This document shows positions 9,629 to 18,307 of a stretch of DNA of 56,562 nucleotides, piece after piece. The position numbers and the translations under genes were made by a program. The stretch's first letter is position 1. Every line of letters starts with the position of its first letter. The notes beneath the pieces are model-generated. The model was not told where the DNA came from. It worked only from the letters and a program-made list of their open reading frames with translations, and did not search any database. Source of the stretch: Gemmataceae bacterium. GTDB lineage: Bacteria > Planctomycetota > Planctomycetia > Gemmatales > Gemmataceae. The stretch covers positions 1-56,562 of the forward strand of contig JAIBBI010000018.1 in assembly GCA_019694755.1 (NCBI GenBank), given 5' to 3'.

Positions 9629-10519
9629 ATGACTCGGAGCCGCACACGATTGACGGTTAACGCTTTGGAAGCACGCGATGTGCCATCGAGCACCAACTAT
9701 TTCGACTCCTCGTGGTATCTCTCGAGAAACCCGGATGTGGCGGCAGCCGTGCAGTCAGGCCAGATGACCGCCGAGACGCACTTTCGTAAGTGGGGCGATG
9801 CCGAGCGACGCTCGGGAAACCGCCTGTTCGACGCCAACTCCTACCTCGACGACAACCCGGACGTGAAGTCGGCCGTGCAGGCCGGCCGGATCACTGCTCA
9901 GCGGCACTTCGAGCTTTACGGTCAGTTCGAGAACCGCGCGGCCAATCGCACCTTCGCCCCGCACGACTATCTCGATGACAATCCGGACGTCCGCCAGGCG
10001 ACGCAATCCGGGCAAATGACAGCTTTCGAGCATTTTCTCCGCCACGGACAGTTCGAGGATCGGCTGCCGTCGCATGGCTTCGACCGGACCACCTACCTCG
10101 ACGACAATCCGGACGTCCGCAACGCTGTCAATGCCGGGCTCATTTCGGCGGTGGCCCACTACGAGCTTTACGGTCGGCATGAGGGCCGGCGACTCGCCAC
10201 GGCGACACCCGTTTCCACGCCTGTCGGTCAGACGACGACCTTCACCGGTGTCTCACAGAATCACGACGACAAGAAGTACTTCAGCTTTACTCCCCCGGCC
10301 AACGGAACGTTGACTGTCGTGGTGACCTCGTCGAATGGCGTCTTTGCCGCGGTCGAAGTGGAAAACGCACAGAACAGCGTGGATGTCCTCGAAACCAATC
10401 CCAACAACGGCGTCAACACTGCGTCTGGCGCCGTAATCAAAGGCGTGCCCTACCTTCTCCGCGTTCGCGCTCCGCAGAATTCGCCTGCCAACTTCACGGT
10501 TCAGGTCACTTTGACCTGA
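9629..10519 (+). CDS. Secreted protein with four NPDV repeats and a PPC-like domain (296 aa)
   Basis: The N-terminus (MTRSRTRLTVNALEARDVPS) carries the LExRxxP motif of lineage surface proteins. Residues about 24-192 hold four tandem repeats of about 42 residues with the core YLDDNPDVRxAVxxG, then AxxHFxxYGxxExR. Similar NPDV repeats occur in secreted proteins of other bacteria, but their role is not established as far as I know. Residues about 200-296 resemble a bacterial pre-peptidase C-terminal (PPC) beta-sandwich (KYFSFTPPANGTLTVVV). No protease or other enzyme domain is present. The start has a strong AAGGAGG site. It is divergent from the sigma factor gene, so shared control is possible but not shown. 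Confidence 0.85.
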   Translation: MTRSRTRLTVNALEARDVPSSTNYFDSSWYLSRNPDVAAAVQSGQMTAETHFRKWGDAERRSGNRLFDANSYLDDNPDVKSAVQAGRITAQRHFELYGQFENRAANRTFAPHDYLDDNPDVRQATQSGQMTAFEHFLRHGQFEDRLPSHGFDRTTYLDDNPDVRNAVNAGLISAVAHYELYGRHEGRRLATATPVSTPVGQTTTFTGVSQNHDDKKYFSFTPPANGTLTVVVTSSNGVFAAVEVENAQNSVDVLETNPNNGVNTASGAVIKGVPYLLRVRAPQNSPANFTVQVTLT

Positions 10520-10572
10520 ACCGAACCAGAGCACCATCAGGCCCGCCGCCGATCCGAAACTTGGCGGCGGGA
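10501..10572 (+). terminator. Tandem hairpins at the end of the NPDV-repeat gene
   Basis: A perfect 9-bp stem (TTCAGGTCA / TGACCTGAA, loop CTT, 10501-10521) spans the stop codon. A second perfect 9-bp stem (CCCGCCGCC / GGCGGCGGG, 10543-10551 with 10564-10572) follows. Neither has a T-run, so factor-independent termination is uncertain; a 3' stability role is equally possible. Confidence 0.55.
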
Positions 10573-10670
10573 GATGTAGAACCTGGCACACGTGTTCGTC
10601 AAATTCTCGCCGACGGCGCATCTTCGATGCGCCGCAGATCGGCCGTGCACCCGAACAGGCGACGATTCCC

Positions 10671-11909
10671 ATGTCTGCAACCAAAATCCGCCGGCCAAGG
10701 ATTGCCCTGTATTCCCACGACACGATGGGAATCGGCCACATGCGGCGCAACATGCTGATCGCACAGGAGCTGGCAGCCACGCCTGTGGCTGCCAACGTCC
10801 TTTTGATCGCGGGGGCCAGCGAGGCCAGCGCGTTTACACGTACCGATCGAGTCGATTTGCTCTCGCTGCCGTCGCTGCGGAAGACCGCGGCCGGGAAGTA
10901 TGAAGCCCGGGCCATCGATCTCGAACTATCGGAACTCATCGAAGTACGCCGGCAGACCATCGCCTCGGCGATCGGGGCGTTCTCGCCGGACATCTTGATC
11001 GTGGACAAGGAACCGCTCGGAGCGTGCCGGGAACTCGACCTGACGCTCCACCAGGTCCGCGATCGCGGCAGAACCCGGTGCGTGCTCGGACTCCGCGACG
11101 TGCTGGACGATCCTGCGGTCGTCCGGCGGGAGTGGGAGACGGCCGGATCGGAGAACGTCATCCGCGACTGCTTCGACGAGGTCTGGATTTACGGCGATCC
11201 GGCCGTGTACGACCTGGCAGAAGAGTGTGCTTTTTCCGAGTCGATCCGTCAAAAAGTCACATTCACCGGCTACCTCGACGGCTGCGCCCGCCGAAGTTGC
11301 CGGCCGGCCGGTGACACCGTTCAGGATCCAGCGATTCAGACCCCTACTGAACCGTTCGTACTGTGCACGGTCGGTGGCGGTCAGGATGGAGTCCCGCTGG
11401 CCGAAGCATTTCTGGAGTCGGACATCCCGGCCGGCCGCCGAGGCGTGATTATCACCGGCCCCTGCATGCCTCGGGACGCCAGCCGACGCATCCGACAGCG
11501 CACGGCCGGGAGCGACCGCTGGCAGTTCTTTGAGTTCCATCTTGACCCGTGCGGGCTCATTCGCCGGGCCGAAAAGGTCGTCGCCATGGGTGGATACAAC
11601 ACCGTCTCCGAGCTACTCGGGGCCGGCCGACCGGCCCTGATTGCGCCACGAACCAATCCGCGGCGCGAGCAGTGGATCCGCGCCGAGCGCATGGCCGCCT
11701 TGGGCCTGCTCGATTTCATTCCCATCGACGCGATCACCGGCAACTCGATCAGCGACTGGCTGTCGCGGCCCGCCCGCCCGCACGCGGATTGCCGGGATCG
11801 CGTGAACCTGAACGGACTCCGCATGCTGCCGGAACTCGTGTGCCGGGCGCTGCACATCGACCGCAAAGGGGTCCGCGAGAATCGGGAGGTGCGCCATGTT
11901 GCCGTGTGA
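10671..11909 (+). CDS. GT28/GtfB-fold glycosyltransferase (412 aa)
   Basis: It resembles predicted glycosyltransferases of the MurG/UDP-glucuronosyltransferase fold (COG4671-like). The N-terminal domain begins RIALYSHDTMGIGHMRRNM, with a GxGHxxR nucleotide-sugar-fold signature, and ILIVDKEP follows. The C-terminal domain has FVLCTVGGGQDG and the family's acceptor/donor loop VAMGGYNTVSELLGAGRPAL, near residues 305-325. No membrane segment is present, so it probably acts in the cytoplasm. This is the first gene of a close-packed operon: its stop lies 14 nt inside the next glycosyltransferase gene. The substrate is unknown. Confidence 0.85.
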   Translation: MSATKIRRPRIALYSHDTMGIGHMRRNMLIAQELAATPVAANVLLIAGASEASAFTRTDRVDLLSLPSLRKTAAGKYEARAIDLELSELIEVRRQTIASAIGAFSPDILIVDKEPLGACRELDLTLHQVRDRGRTRCVLGLRDVLDDPAVVRREWETAGSENVIRDCFDEVWIYGDPAVYDLAEECAFSESIRQKVTFTGYLDGCARRSCRPAGDTVQDPAIQTPTEPFVLCTVGGGQDGVPLAEAFLESDIPAGRRGVIITGPCMPRDASRRIRQRTAGSDRWQFFEFHLDPCGLIRRAEKVVAMGGYNTVSELLGAGRPALIAPRTNPRREQWIRAERMAALGLLDFIPIDAITGNSISDWLSRPARPHADCRDRVNLNGLRMLPELVCRALHIDRKGVRENREVRHVAV

Positions 11910-13119
11910 GCAGCCGCGCGTCGGTTACGTCCTGAAGCGATACCCGCGTTACTCGGAAACATTCATCATCAACGAGATCCTGGCCCACGAGGCCGCCGGC
12001 TGGGAGATTGACGTCTTTTCGCTCCGCGCGCCGACCGACATCAGCTTCCCGGAGCAGACCGCGCGAGTGCGTGCGCGCGTGCATCAGTTGCCCTGCGAAG
12101 GGCGGGCGAGCGAGTTCTGGACGGCCCTCGCCACTGCCACCGATGTCTTTCCGCAGTTCCGGTCGTTTATCGCAGAAGCCCGGCACGAGTCGGCGATGGC
12201 CGGCTGTCAGGCCATGGTCCTTGCCGACTGGGCCCGGCAGAACAATATCAGCCACCTGCACGCCCACTTCGCCTCCGGCGCGGCCACAGTCGCCAGGCTG
12301 GCCGCACAGCTGGCAGGGCTGACATACTCCCTGACCGCCCACGCCAAAGACATTTTCCACGAATCTGTCGATGCCGACGATCTGGCCCGGAAGTTCCGCG
12401 ACGCGTCGGCCGTCATCACGGTCAGCGAGTATAATCGGGAGTTTCTATCGGAGAGGTTTCCCGAATCGGCCGGTCACATTCACCGGATTTACAACGGGCT
12501 CGACCTCGGCGAGTTCACGTTTTCCGAGCCGGTGCGACGCGATCGCCGGGTGCTGGCGGTCGGTCGGCTTGTCGAAAAAAAGGGCTTTGCCGACCTCATC
12601 AATGCGTGTGCCCTCGCTCGGAATGCCGGGGATCCCATTGCATGCGACATCGTCGGCAGCGGCGAAGAGGCTGACGCGCTGGCGGCGCAGATCGAGCGAC
12701 TCGGCCTCCAACACGACGTGCGATTGCTCGGGGCGCTGCCTCAGTCGGAGGTTGTCCGCAAGATTCGCGAGGCGGCCGTGGTGGCAGCTCCCTGTGTGGT
12801 CGGCGCGGACGGCAATCGCGACGGTTTGCCGACGGTATTGCTCGAAGCCATGGCGCTGGGCACGCCGGTTGTGAGTACTGATGTCACCGGCATTCCGGAG
12901 TTGGTCCGCGACGGCGAGACCGGGATCATTGTGCCGCAACGACAGCCGGCCGTACTCCGGCAGGCACTGCAATTGTTGCTGAATCGGCCCGACTTGCAGG
13001 TCCGCCTTGCTACAGCCGGACGCAAGGCAATCGAGCGTGATTTCGACATTCGCCGCAATACCGAGATGATGCGCGGCGTTATTCGCTCGGCATCTCGTGC
13101 GCTCTCGGAGGTGGCGTAA
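11896..13119 (+). CDS. Family-4 glycosyltransferase, exopolysaccharide type (407 aa)
   Basis: This is a GT-B fold retaining glycosyltransferase (Glyco_transf_4 plus Glycos_transf_1). Its N-terminus, VGYVLKRYPRYSETFIINEI, is typical of colanic-acid-type WcaL/AmsK enzymes. The sugar-nucleotide binding half contains AVGRLVEKKGFADLI near residue 215 and the motif DGLPTVLLEAMALGTPVVST near 310, with the EX7E glutamates. A GGAGGTGCGCC ribosome site precedes the ATG. The start overlaps the upstream gene by 14 nt and the stop overlaps the next start by 1 nt (TAATG). Role in a cell-surface or secreted glycan is inferred from the neighbours. Confidence 0.9.
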   Translation: MLPCEQPRVGYVLKRYPRYSETFIINEILAHEAAGWEIDVFSLRAPTDISFPEQTARVRARVHQLPCEGRASEFWTALATATDVFPQFRSFIAEARHESAMAGCQAMVLADWARQNNISHLHAHFASGAATVARLAAQLAGLTYSLTAHAKDIFHESVDADDLARKFRDASAVITVSEYNREFLSERFPESAGHIHRIYNGLDLGEFTFSEPVRRDRRVLAVGRLVEKKGFADLINACALARNAGDPIACDIVGSGEEADALAAQIERLGLQHDVRLLGALPQSEVVRKIREAAVVAAPCVVGADGNRDGLPTVLLEAMALGTPVVSTDVTGIPELVRDGETGIIVPQRQPAVLRQALQLLLNRPDLQVRLATAGRKAIERDFDIRRNTEMMRGVIRSASRALSEVA

Positions 13120-14234
13120 TGCGTATCGCCTACCTCTGCGCGGATGCCGGCGTGCCCGTTTTCGGGACCAAAGGTTGCTCCGCCCACGTGCGGGAAGTCA
13201 TCCGCGTGATGCGGCGGGCCGGTCACGCCGTCGAGGTGTTCTCGCCTCGGGTCGGCGGCCAGCGACCAGGAGACCTCACTGACCTGCCGTGCCATGCCAT
13301 TGAGGCGGGCAATCCCGAGACCGTCAACCGAACGCTGACCGACGCGATCCGAAGCCAAGGCCGCTTCGACGCGGTGTACGAGCGGTATTCGCTCTGGTCA
13401 CACGCCGGGCTTGAACTGGCCCGCGAGGCCGGAATCCCGGCGGCCCTGGAGGTGAACTCGCCACTGATCGATGAACAGATCCAGCACCGCGGCCCGGTGG
13501 ACACAGGACTGGCCGCCCGGATGACGCGACGAGCGATGACTGCGGCCAGCACCGTGTTCGCCGTCTCGGACGAAGTGGCGAAGTATGTCTCGCGGTATCG
13601 GGAAGACACTGGTTCCGTCGAGGTCCTTCCGAACGGAGTGGACGTGACGCGGTTCAGCCCGCCGGCCGCTTCGCAGAAGGGTTCGTTCGTGACGGTCGGC
13701 TTCGTCGGCACGTTGAAACCGTGGCACGGCGTGGCTCACCTGGTCGCGGCATTCGATCAGCTTTGTCGCAATCGGCCGGTCCGTCTGCTCGTTGTCGGCG
13801 ATGGCCCGCAACGCGCCGCGATTGCTGCCGAGATCGAGCGTCGCGGGATTGCGTCATTCGTCGAGATGCCCGGCGCGGTTGACCACGAGCAGGTCCCGGA
13901 CTTCATCCGCAGAATGGACATCGCCGTCGCACCTTACCCGGTGACCGATTTCTATTTCTCGCCCCTCAAGCTGTACGAGTACATGGCCGCGGGGCGGGCC
14001 GTCGTGGCCAGTCGGGTCGGCCAGATAGCACAGACGGTGCGGCACGGTGAGACGGGCCTGCTCTGCGAGGCCGGCGACGAGTCCGCGCTGGCCGAGGCAA
14101 TCGGCCGACTGGTCGACGACGCGGAACTGCGGGCGCGACTCGGCTCGGCCGCCCGTGCCATGGCCGTCGACTCGCACTCCTGGAAGTCCGTCGGAGATCG
14201 CATCCTTGCCAGGTTGGGCGGGAGGGCTGCATGA
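13119..14234 (+). CDS. Family-4 glycosyltransferase (371 aa)
   Basis: A second GT4 enzyme. The N-terminal domain has the glycine-rich acceptor loop GVPVFGTKGCSAHVREVIR; mid-protein EVLPNGVDVTRFSPP and GFVGTLKPWHG mark the start of the donor-binding half. SPLKLYEYMAAGRAVVASRV near residue 280 is the conserved E-rich donor site. The start shares one base with the preceding stop and the stop overlaps the ABC transporter start by 4 nt (ATGA), so the genes are almost certainly co-translated. It is shorter than its neighbour and not a close duplicate of it. Confidence 0.9.
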   Translation: MRIAYLCADAGVPVFGTKGCSAHVREVIRVMRRAGHAVEVFSPRVGGQRPGDLTDLPCHAIEAGNPETVNRTLTDAIRSQGRFDAVYERYSLWSHAGLELAREAGIPAALEVNSPLIDEQIQHRGPVDTGLAARMTRRAMTAASTVFAVSDEVAKYVSRYREDTGSVEVLPNGVDVTRFSPPAASQKGSFVTVGFVGTLKPWHGVAHLVAAFDQLCRNRPVRLLVVGDGPQRAAIAAEIERRGIASFVEMPGAVDHEQVPDFIRRMDIAVAPYPVTDFYFSPLKLYEYMAAGRAVVASRVGQIAQTVRHGETGLLCEAGDESALAEAIGRLVDDAELRARLGSAARAMAVDSHSWKSVGDRILARLGGRAA

Positions 14235-16045
14235 AGCGTCCTGCCGTTACCGACTCGTTGCCCGGCCTCGGCAAGATTTTGCATGAGTTCCTGCCGTATG
14301 TCCTGCGTTACCGCGGCCTCGCTGCCGCCTCCATGCTGGCGATGCTGGCCGGGGTCGGACTGAAGCTGCTCGAACCGTGGCCGTTGAAATGGGTCTTCGA
14401 CCTCGTGATCGCCCCACGTCGGCCGGCGACCGGCTACGACCCGACCCTGACGCTGGGACTGTGTGCCGCCGCGCTTGTCCTGTTCGCAGTGTTGCGGGCG
14501 ACGGCCGAATACCTGGCGGCGGTCGGCACGGCGATCATCGGCACGCGGGTACTGACCGCCGTCCGGCAGGAGTTGTTTCAGCACCTGCAGGCGTTGCCAC
14601 TCTCGTTTCACCATCGCCAGAAGACCGGCGAGTTGACGATCCGCCTCTTCGGCGACGTCAACATGCTTCGCGACGTATCATCCACAGCGCTGTTGCCACT
14701 TCTGACCAACTCTCTGGTTCTCGTGGGCATGGTCGCCCTGATGCTCTGGATGAACTGGCTGCTGACGTTGGCCGCCCTGGCCGTGACACCGCTCTTCTTC
14801 ATCTCGACACTCGGCATCACCCGGAAGATTCGCGAATCGTCGCGTCGACAACGGAGTCGCGAAGGAGAACTGGCGGCGTCGGCCGTCGAATCCCTGACCG
14901 CCATCCGCGACGTAAAATCGCTTTCCCTGGAAGGCCTGTTTGCCGACCGGTTCCGGCGGCGCGGCGAGTCATGCCTGCGTGACGGCGTTCAGACCGCCCG
15001 ACTTTCCGCCCGCCTCGAACGGCGCGTCGATGTGTACTCCGCGCTGGCAACGGCAATCGTCCTCGTCATCGGAGCGGGAGGCGTGTTGCAGGGCACGATG
15101 TCTCCGGGAGAATTGATCGTCTTTCTCGCGTATTTGAAGCGGACCTTTCACCCGGTCCAGGACTTTGCCAAGTACTCGTCGCGCATCGCGAAGGCGGTGG
15201 CCGCCGGCGAGCGCGTGCTGGCCATCCGCCACGTAGTGCCGGAAATTGCCGACGAACCGGAGGCCGTCGCGCTGCGGGCCGACCGCGGTGAATTGCGATT
15301 CGAGGACGTGTCGTTCGGGTACGACGCGGACCGACCGGTACTCAAGTCCGTGGACCTGACGATTCCTGCGGGGACGCGGGTTGCGGTCGTCGGATCATCG
15401 GGGATCGGCAAGACGACGCTACTCGGCCTCGTACTACGTCTGTACGATCCGACCCGCGGCCGGATTCTGATCGACGGCCAGGACATCCGGCAAGTGACGC
15501 AGAAGTCGCTCCGCGAATCTGTCAGCGTCGTTTTGCAGGACAGCCTTCTGTTCTCCGCCAGTGTCCACGACAACATCGCCTGTTCTGCGAGTGCGACTGA
15601 CCCCGATCGGGTGCGCGAAGCGGCGCGGCTGGCTCGGGCGGACGAGTTCATCAATCGGATGAACGGCGGGTACGACGCGATCCTCGGTGAGCGCGGTTGC
15701 ACTCTATCGCTGGGTCAGCGGCAGCGGATCGCCATTGCCCGGGCTGCCGTTCGCTCGACGCCGATCATTCTGCTCGACGAGCCGACCAACGGCCTCGACG
15801 AGGAGAGCCAGCGGGCCGTGATCGAATCGCTGGACCAGCTATCCCGCGGGCGCACCACGCTGCTCGTCACGCACGACCTCCAGTTGGCCGCGCGGGCCGA
15901 CACGATCGTTTTCATCGAGGAGGGCGCGATTGAAGAGTGCGGCAGCCATGCCGAGCTTCTGGCCCGTGGCGGTCGTTATGCCCGGCTGCATCAACTTCAG
16001 TTGACGGCCCTGCCCCAGGAGGTGCGCCATGCTGTCGCGTGCTGA
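14231..16045 (+). CDS. ABC exporter, fused membrane and ATPase domains (604 aa)
   Basis: This is an MsbA/lipid- or peptide-exporter-type half transporter. Six hydrophobic segments lie in residues about 20-310 and the nucleotide-binding domain in about 345-590. Visible motifs are Walker A GSSGIGKTTL (about 387-396), the Q-loop in VVLQDS, the signature LSLGQRQR (about 492, where LSGGQ is usual), Walker B IILLDEPTNGLD (about 512) and the H-loop LLVTHDL. It should act as a homodimer in the inner membrane and export the product of the flanking glycosyltransferases and kinases, which is inference. It overlaps its neighbours by 4 and 17 nt. Confidence 0.93.
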   Translation: MKRPAVTDSLPGLGKILHEFLPYVLRYRGLAAASMLAMLAGVGLKLLEPWPLKWVFDLVIAPRRPATGYDPTLTLGLCAAALVLFAVLRATAEYLAAVGTAIIGTRVLTAVRQELFQHLQALPLSFHHRQKTGELTIRLFGDVNMLRDVSSTALLPLLTNSLVLVGMVALMLWMNWLLTLAALAVTPLFFISTLGITRKIRESSRRQRSREGELAASAVESLTAIRDVKSLSLEGLFADRFRRRGESCLRDGVQTARLSARLERRVDVYSALATAIVLVIGAGGVLQGTMSPGELIVFLAYLKRTFHPVQDFAKYSSRIAKAVAAGERVLAIRHVVPEIADEPEAVALRADRGELRFEDVSFGYDADRPVLKSVDLTIPAGTRVAVVGSSGIGKTTLLGLVLRLYDPTRGRILIDGQDIRQVTQKSLRESVSVVLQDSLLFSASVHDNIACSASATDPDRVREAARLARADEFINRMNGGYDAILGERGCTLSLGQRQRIAIARAAVRSTPIILLDEPTNGLDEESQRAVIESLDQLSRGRTTLLVTHDLQLAARADTIVFIEEGAIEECGSHAELLARGGRYARLHQLQLTALPQEVRHAVAC

Positions 16046-17315
16046 CCTGGCACTCATCGAGCGAGAGCGGCCATCGCTTCCCGGGCTGGAATATGTGCTG
16101 AACCCGAATCGATTCGTCGAGTTGCTGGCAACCGACCGCCCGGACCTGGCCGGAAGTCATGCGACTATTCAGTACGTGCGATACAAGCCGCAAATGAGCT
16201 GTCTGGTCGGCTACGAGTTGCGACACGCCGACCGGCGGATGCTCGTCTCCGCGAAGGCGATCCGACCCGCGGACTCCGGCAAGGCGGACAAGGCACAAAG
16301 CAAAGCCGACAATTCCGGGCGATCGTGGCTCGGCGACCTGTCTGTGTCGATTCAACACGCGCCCTCCGATGACGTGTTGACGGTATTGCCACGACTCTGG
16401 AATGCGGAGACCCGCCCCGCACTACTGCGGCGGTGTGCCGCGGGTAGCGCGGTACTGTGGACTGCGCACCTCGATCACATCCGATGGAAGCCTGAGCGGA
16501 GGTATGTGGGCCGGCTGAGCGTGGCCGGCGACTCGCAGGCGGTCATCAAGGTTCACTCGGCCCTCGGCTTCGCGAATGCCAGCGTCGCATCTCGGGCGTT
16601 CTCGACCACCGAAAGCGTGCGTTGCCCCCGTCGCGTTGGTCGGTCGCGCCGGCATGCAATCACCATCTCCGAATGGTTGAACGGCTCGTTGTTACACGAT
16701 CTGATTGCGGACGGCAAATGCGATTCCGACACGCTGCGACGGACCGGAGCCGCCCTGCGCGACATGCAGGTCCGAGGGAACCCTGTCGGTCTACGAGTTC
16801 GCACGTGTCGCGATGAAGCGCACACCGTTGCCCGTGCCGCGGACTGGGTCGGATGGGTGATTCCCGGGTTGGCCGCGGAAGCCCGTCGCCTGGCGACGCG
16901 ACTGGCCGGCGCTCTCGCCGACCGCGACGGACCGATCGAGCCGACACACGGCGATTTCTACACCAAACAGGTGGTCGTCGATGTGACGAGCATCGGCATC
17001 ATTGATTTTGACGAGGCCGGCCTCGGCGACCCGGCCGGCGACGCGGGCACTTTTGTCGCACACCTGGAGCGCGACGCCCTGCGTGATTCCCGAATTGATG
17101 CCGAAGCGGCGTGGCAGGAATTCCTGGCAGGCTACGCCGGCGACCATCACGCGATCATGCTGCACGCGGCGGCCGCGCTCGTGCGGCTCGCGCCCCACCC
17201 ATTCCGTAGCCGCGAATCGGATTGGCCCGAGCGGACGGCCGCGCTTCTCTCTCGCGCAGGCGAGTTTTTCCATCAATACGAGCGATTGCGACCTCGGACG
17301 GCGGTGGCATCATGA
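16029..17315 (+). CDS. APH-like small-molecule kinase (428 aa)
   Basis: The C-terminal half has the aminoglycoside/choline kinase fold: catalytic loop THGDFYTKQVVVD near residue 305 and metal-binding IDFDEAGLGDPAGD near 325. The usual HxDxxxxN loop is here HGDFYxxQ, a variant also present in the next gene. The N-terminal half (QYVRYKPQMSCLVGYEL) is the expected beta-rich lobe. It probably phosphorylates a small molecule or sugar rather than a drug, given its place in a glycosyltransferase/exporter operon; the substrate is unknown. GGAGGTGCGCC precedes the start, identical to the site before the gene at 11896, and the start lies 17 nt inside the ABC gene. Confidence 0.8.
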   Translation: MLSRADLALIERERPSLPGLEYVLNPNRFVELLATDRPDLAGSHATIQYVRYKPQMSCLVGYELRHADRRMLVSAKAIRPADSGKADKAQSKADNSGRSWLGDLSVSIQHAPSDDVLTVLPRLWNAETRPALLRRCAAGSAVLWTAHLDHIRWKPERRYVGRLSVAGDSQAVIKVHSALGFANASVASRAFSTTESVRCPRRVGRSRRHAITISEWLNGSLLHDLIADGKCDSDTLRRTGAALRDMQVRGNPVGLRVRTCRDEAHTVARAADWVGWVIPGLAAEARRLATRLAGALADRDGPIEPTHGDFYTKQVVVDVTSIGIIDFDEAGLGDPAGDAGTFVAHLERDALRDSRIDAEAAWQEFLAGYAGDHHAIMLHAAAALVRLAPHPFRSRESDWPERTAALLSRAGEFFHQYERLRPRTAVAS

Positions 17316-18307
17316 TCCACTCCGATCGGGCGTTTCATTTCGCCACCCCCGCGCTGAATGCCGCGACGATGAGCCGCGTAATGTCGCGATGCGGCCCGGA
17401 GTTCGCCGGTGCATTGGTGCGGCAGATCGACGTCCTCCGGCACAAGGCCGGGCGCCGCTGCCTGATCCGCTACGAGGTGCAGGCCGCGGACGGGTCCGTC
17501 AGTCAGATTCTCGGCAAGGTTCGCGTCAAAGGGGCGGATGTCGCCACATTCCGAAATTCGCGCGAACTCCGCCGATGTGGATTCGCTGATTCGGTCCGCG
17601 TGCCCGAACCCCTCGGCGTCGTCCCCGAATTCCGGATGTGGCTACAGCGGAGGGAACCGGGCCGGTGCGGGGCGGAGTCGCTCCGCGGGCATGACGTGTT
17701 CGCGGCCGCCCGTCGTATCGCGCACGGCCTGCGCCGTCTGCACGCGTCGTCGTACGTCTGCGGGCCGATCCACACGGTTGACCGGGAGATCGATATTCTG
17801 GATCGCCGACTGACGGCCGTCGAGGCGGCCCGCCCGGAGTGGGGCAGGCGCCTCGGTCGCATCCGATCACTTTGCCGTCAATTGGCCGATCGGCTGCGCC
17901 GGCCGGCACAGTCACTGATTCATCGGGACTTTTATCCGGAGCAGGTTCTGGTCGCGCCGGACGCCGTCGTACTGCTCGACCTCGATCTCCTGTCGCGGGG
18001 CGATCCGGCTCTCGATGTCGGAAACTTCATCGCCCATTTGCTCGAATCGGCCATTCGCATGCCGGGGTCGGCCGCACGACTTCGGTGCAGTGCTGCCGAG
18101 TTTCGGACCGAATACCTCGGCGATGGTTGCGCCGTCTCTCCGGAGGCCATCGATGCGTACACGACGCTGTCGCTGGCACGCCTGTTTGCCATCGCCTTCG
18201 AGTTTCCTGACCGCCTGCCCTTCGCTGCCGCCACGCTGAACCTGGTCGAAAGCCGGTTGGCGTGCGTGGAATCGGACTGCGAAAAGTCACTGGAGTGCGG
18301 AGCATGA
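17312..18307 (+). CDS. Second APH-like kinase (331 aa)
   Basis: This is a divergent paralog of the preceding gene. The catalytic loop is [13 protein letters not shown] and the metal loop [20 protein letters not shown], so the HxDFYxxQ form is shared but the second motif is LDLD instead of IDFD. The N-lobe is recognisable from [22 protein letters not shown] chose the ATG at 17312, which overlaps the previous stop by 4 nt (ATGA); the frame is open farther upstream, inside the neighbour. Two adjacent kinases with the same variant loop suggest either two phosphorylation steps or a heterodimer; neither can be decided here. Confidence 0.8.
   Translation: MIHSDRAFHFATPALNAATMSRVMSRCGPEFAGALVRQIDVLRHKAGRRCLIRYEVQAADGSVSQILGKVRVKGADVATFRNSRELRRCGFADSVRVPEPLGVVPEFRMWLQRREPGRCGAESLRGHDVFAAARRIAHGLRRLHASSYVCGPIHTVDREIDILDRRLTAVEAARPEWGRRLGRIRSLCRQLADRLRRPAQSLIHRDFYPEQVLVAPDAVVLLDLDLLSRGDPALDVGNFIAHLLESAIRMPGSAARLRCSAAEFRTEYLGDGCAVSPEAIDAYTTLSLARLFAIAFEFPDRLPFAAATLNLVESRLACVESDCEKSLECGA

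Noticed and set aside
17222-17311. Longer start for the second APH-like kinase
   Set aside because: These 30 codons lie inside the preceding kinase gene and are Arg/Ala-rich; the ATGA junction at 17312 gives a family-like N-terminus.
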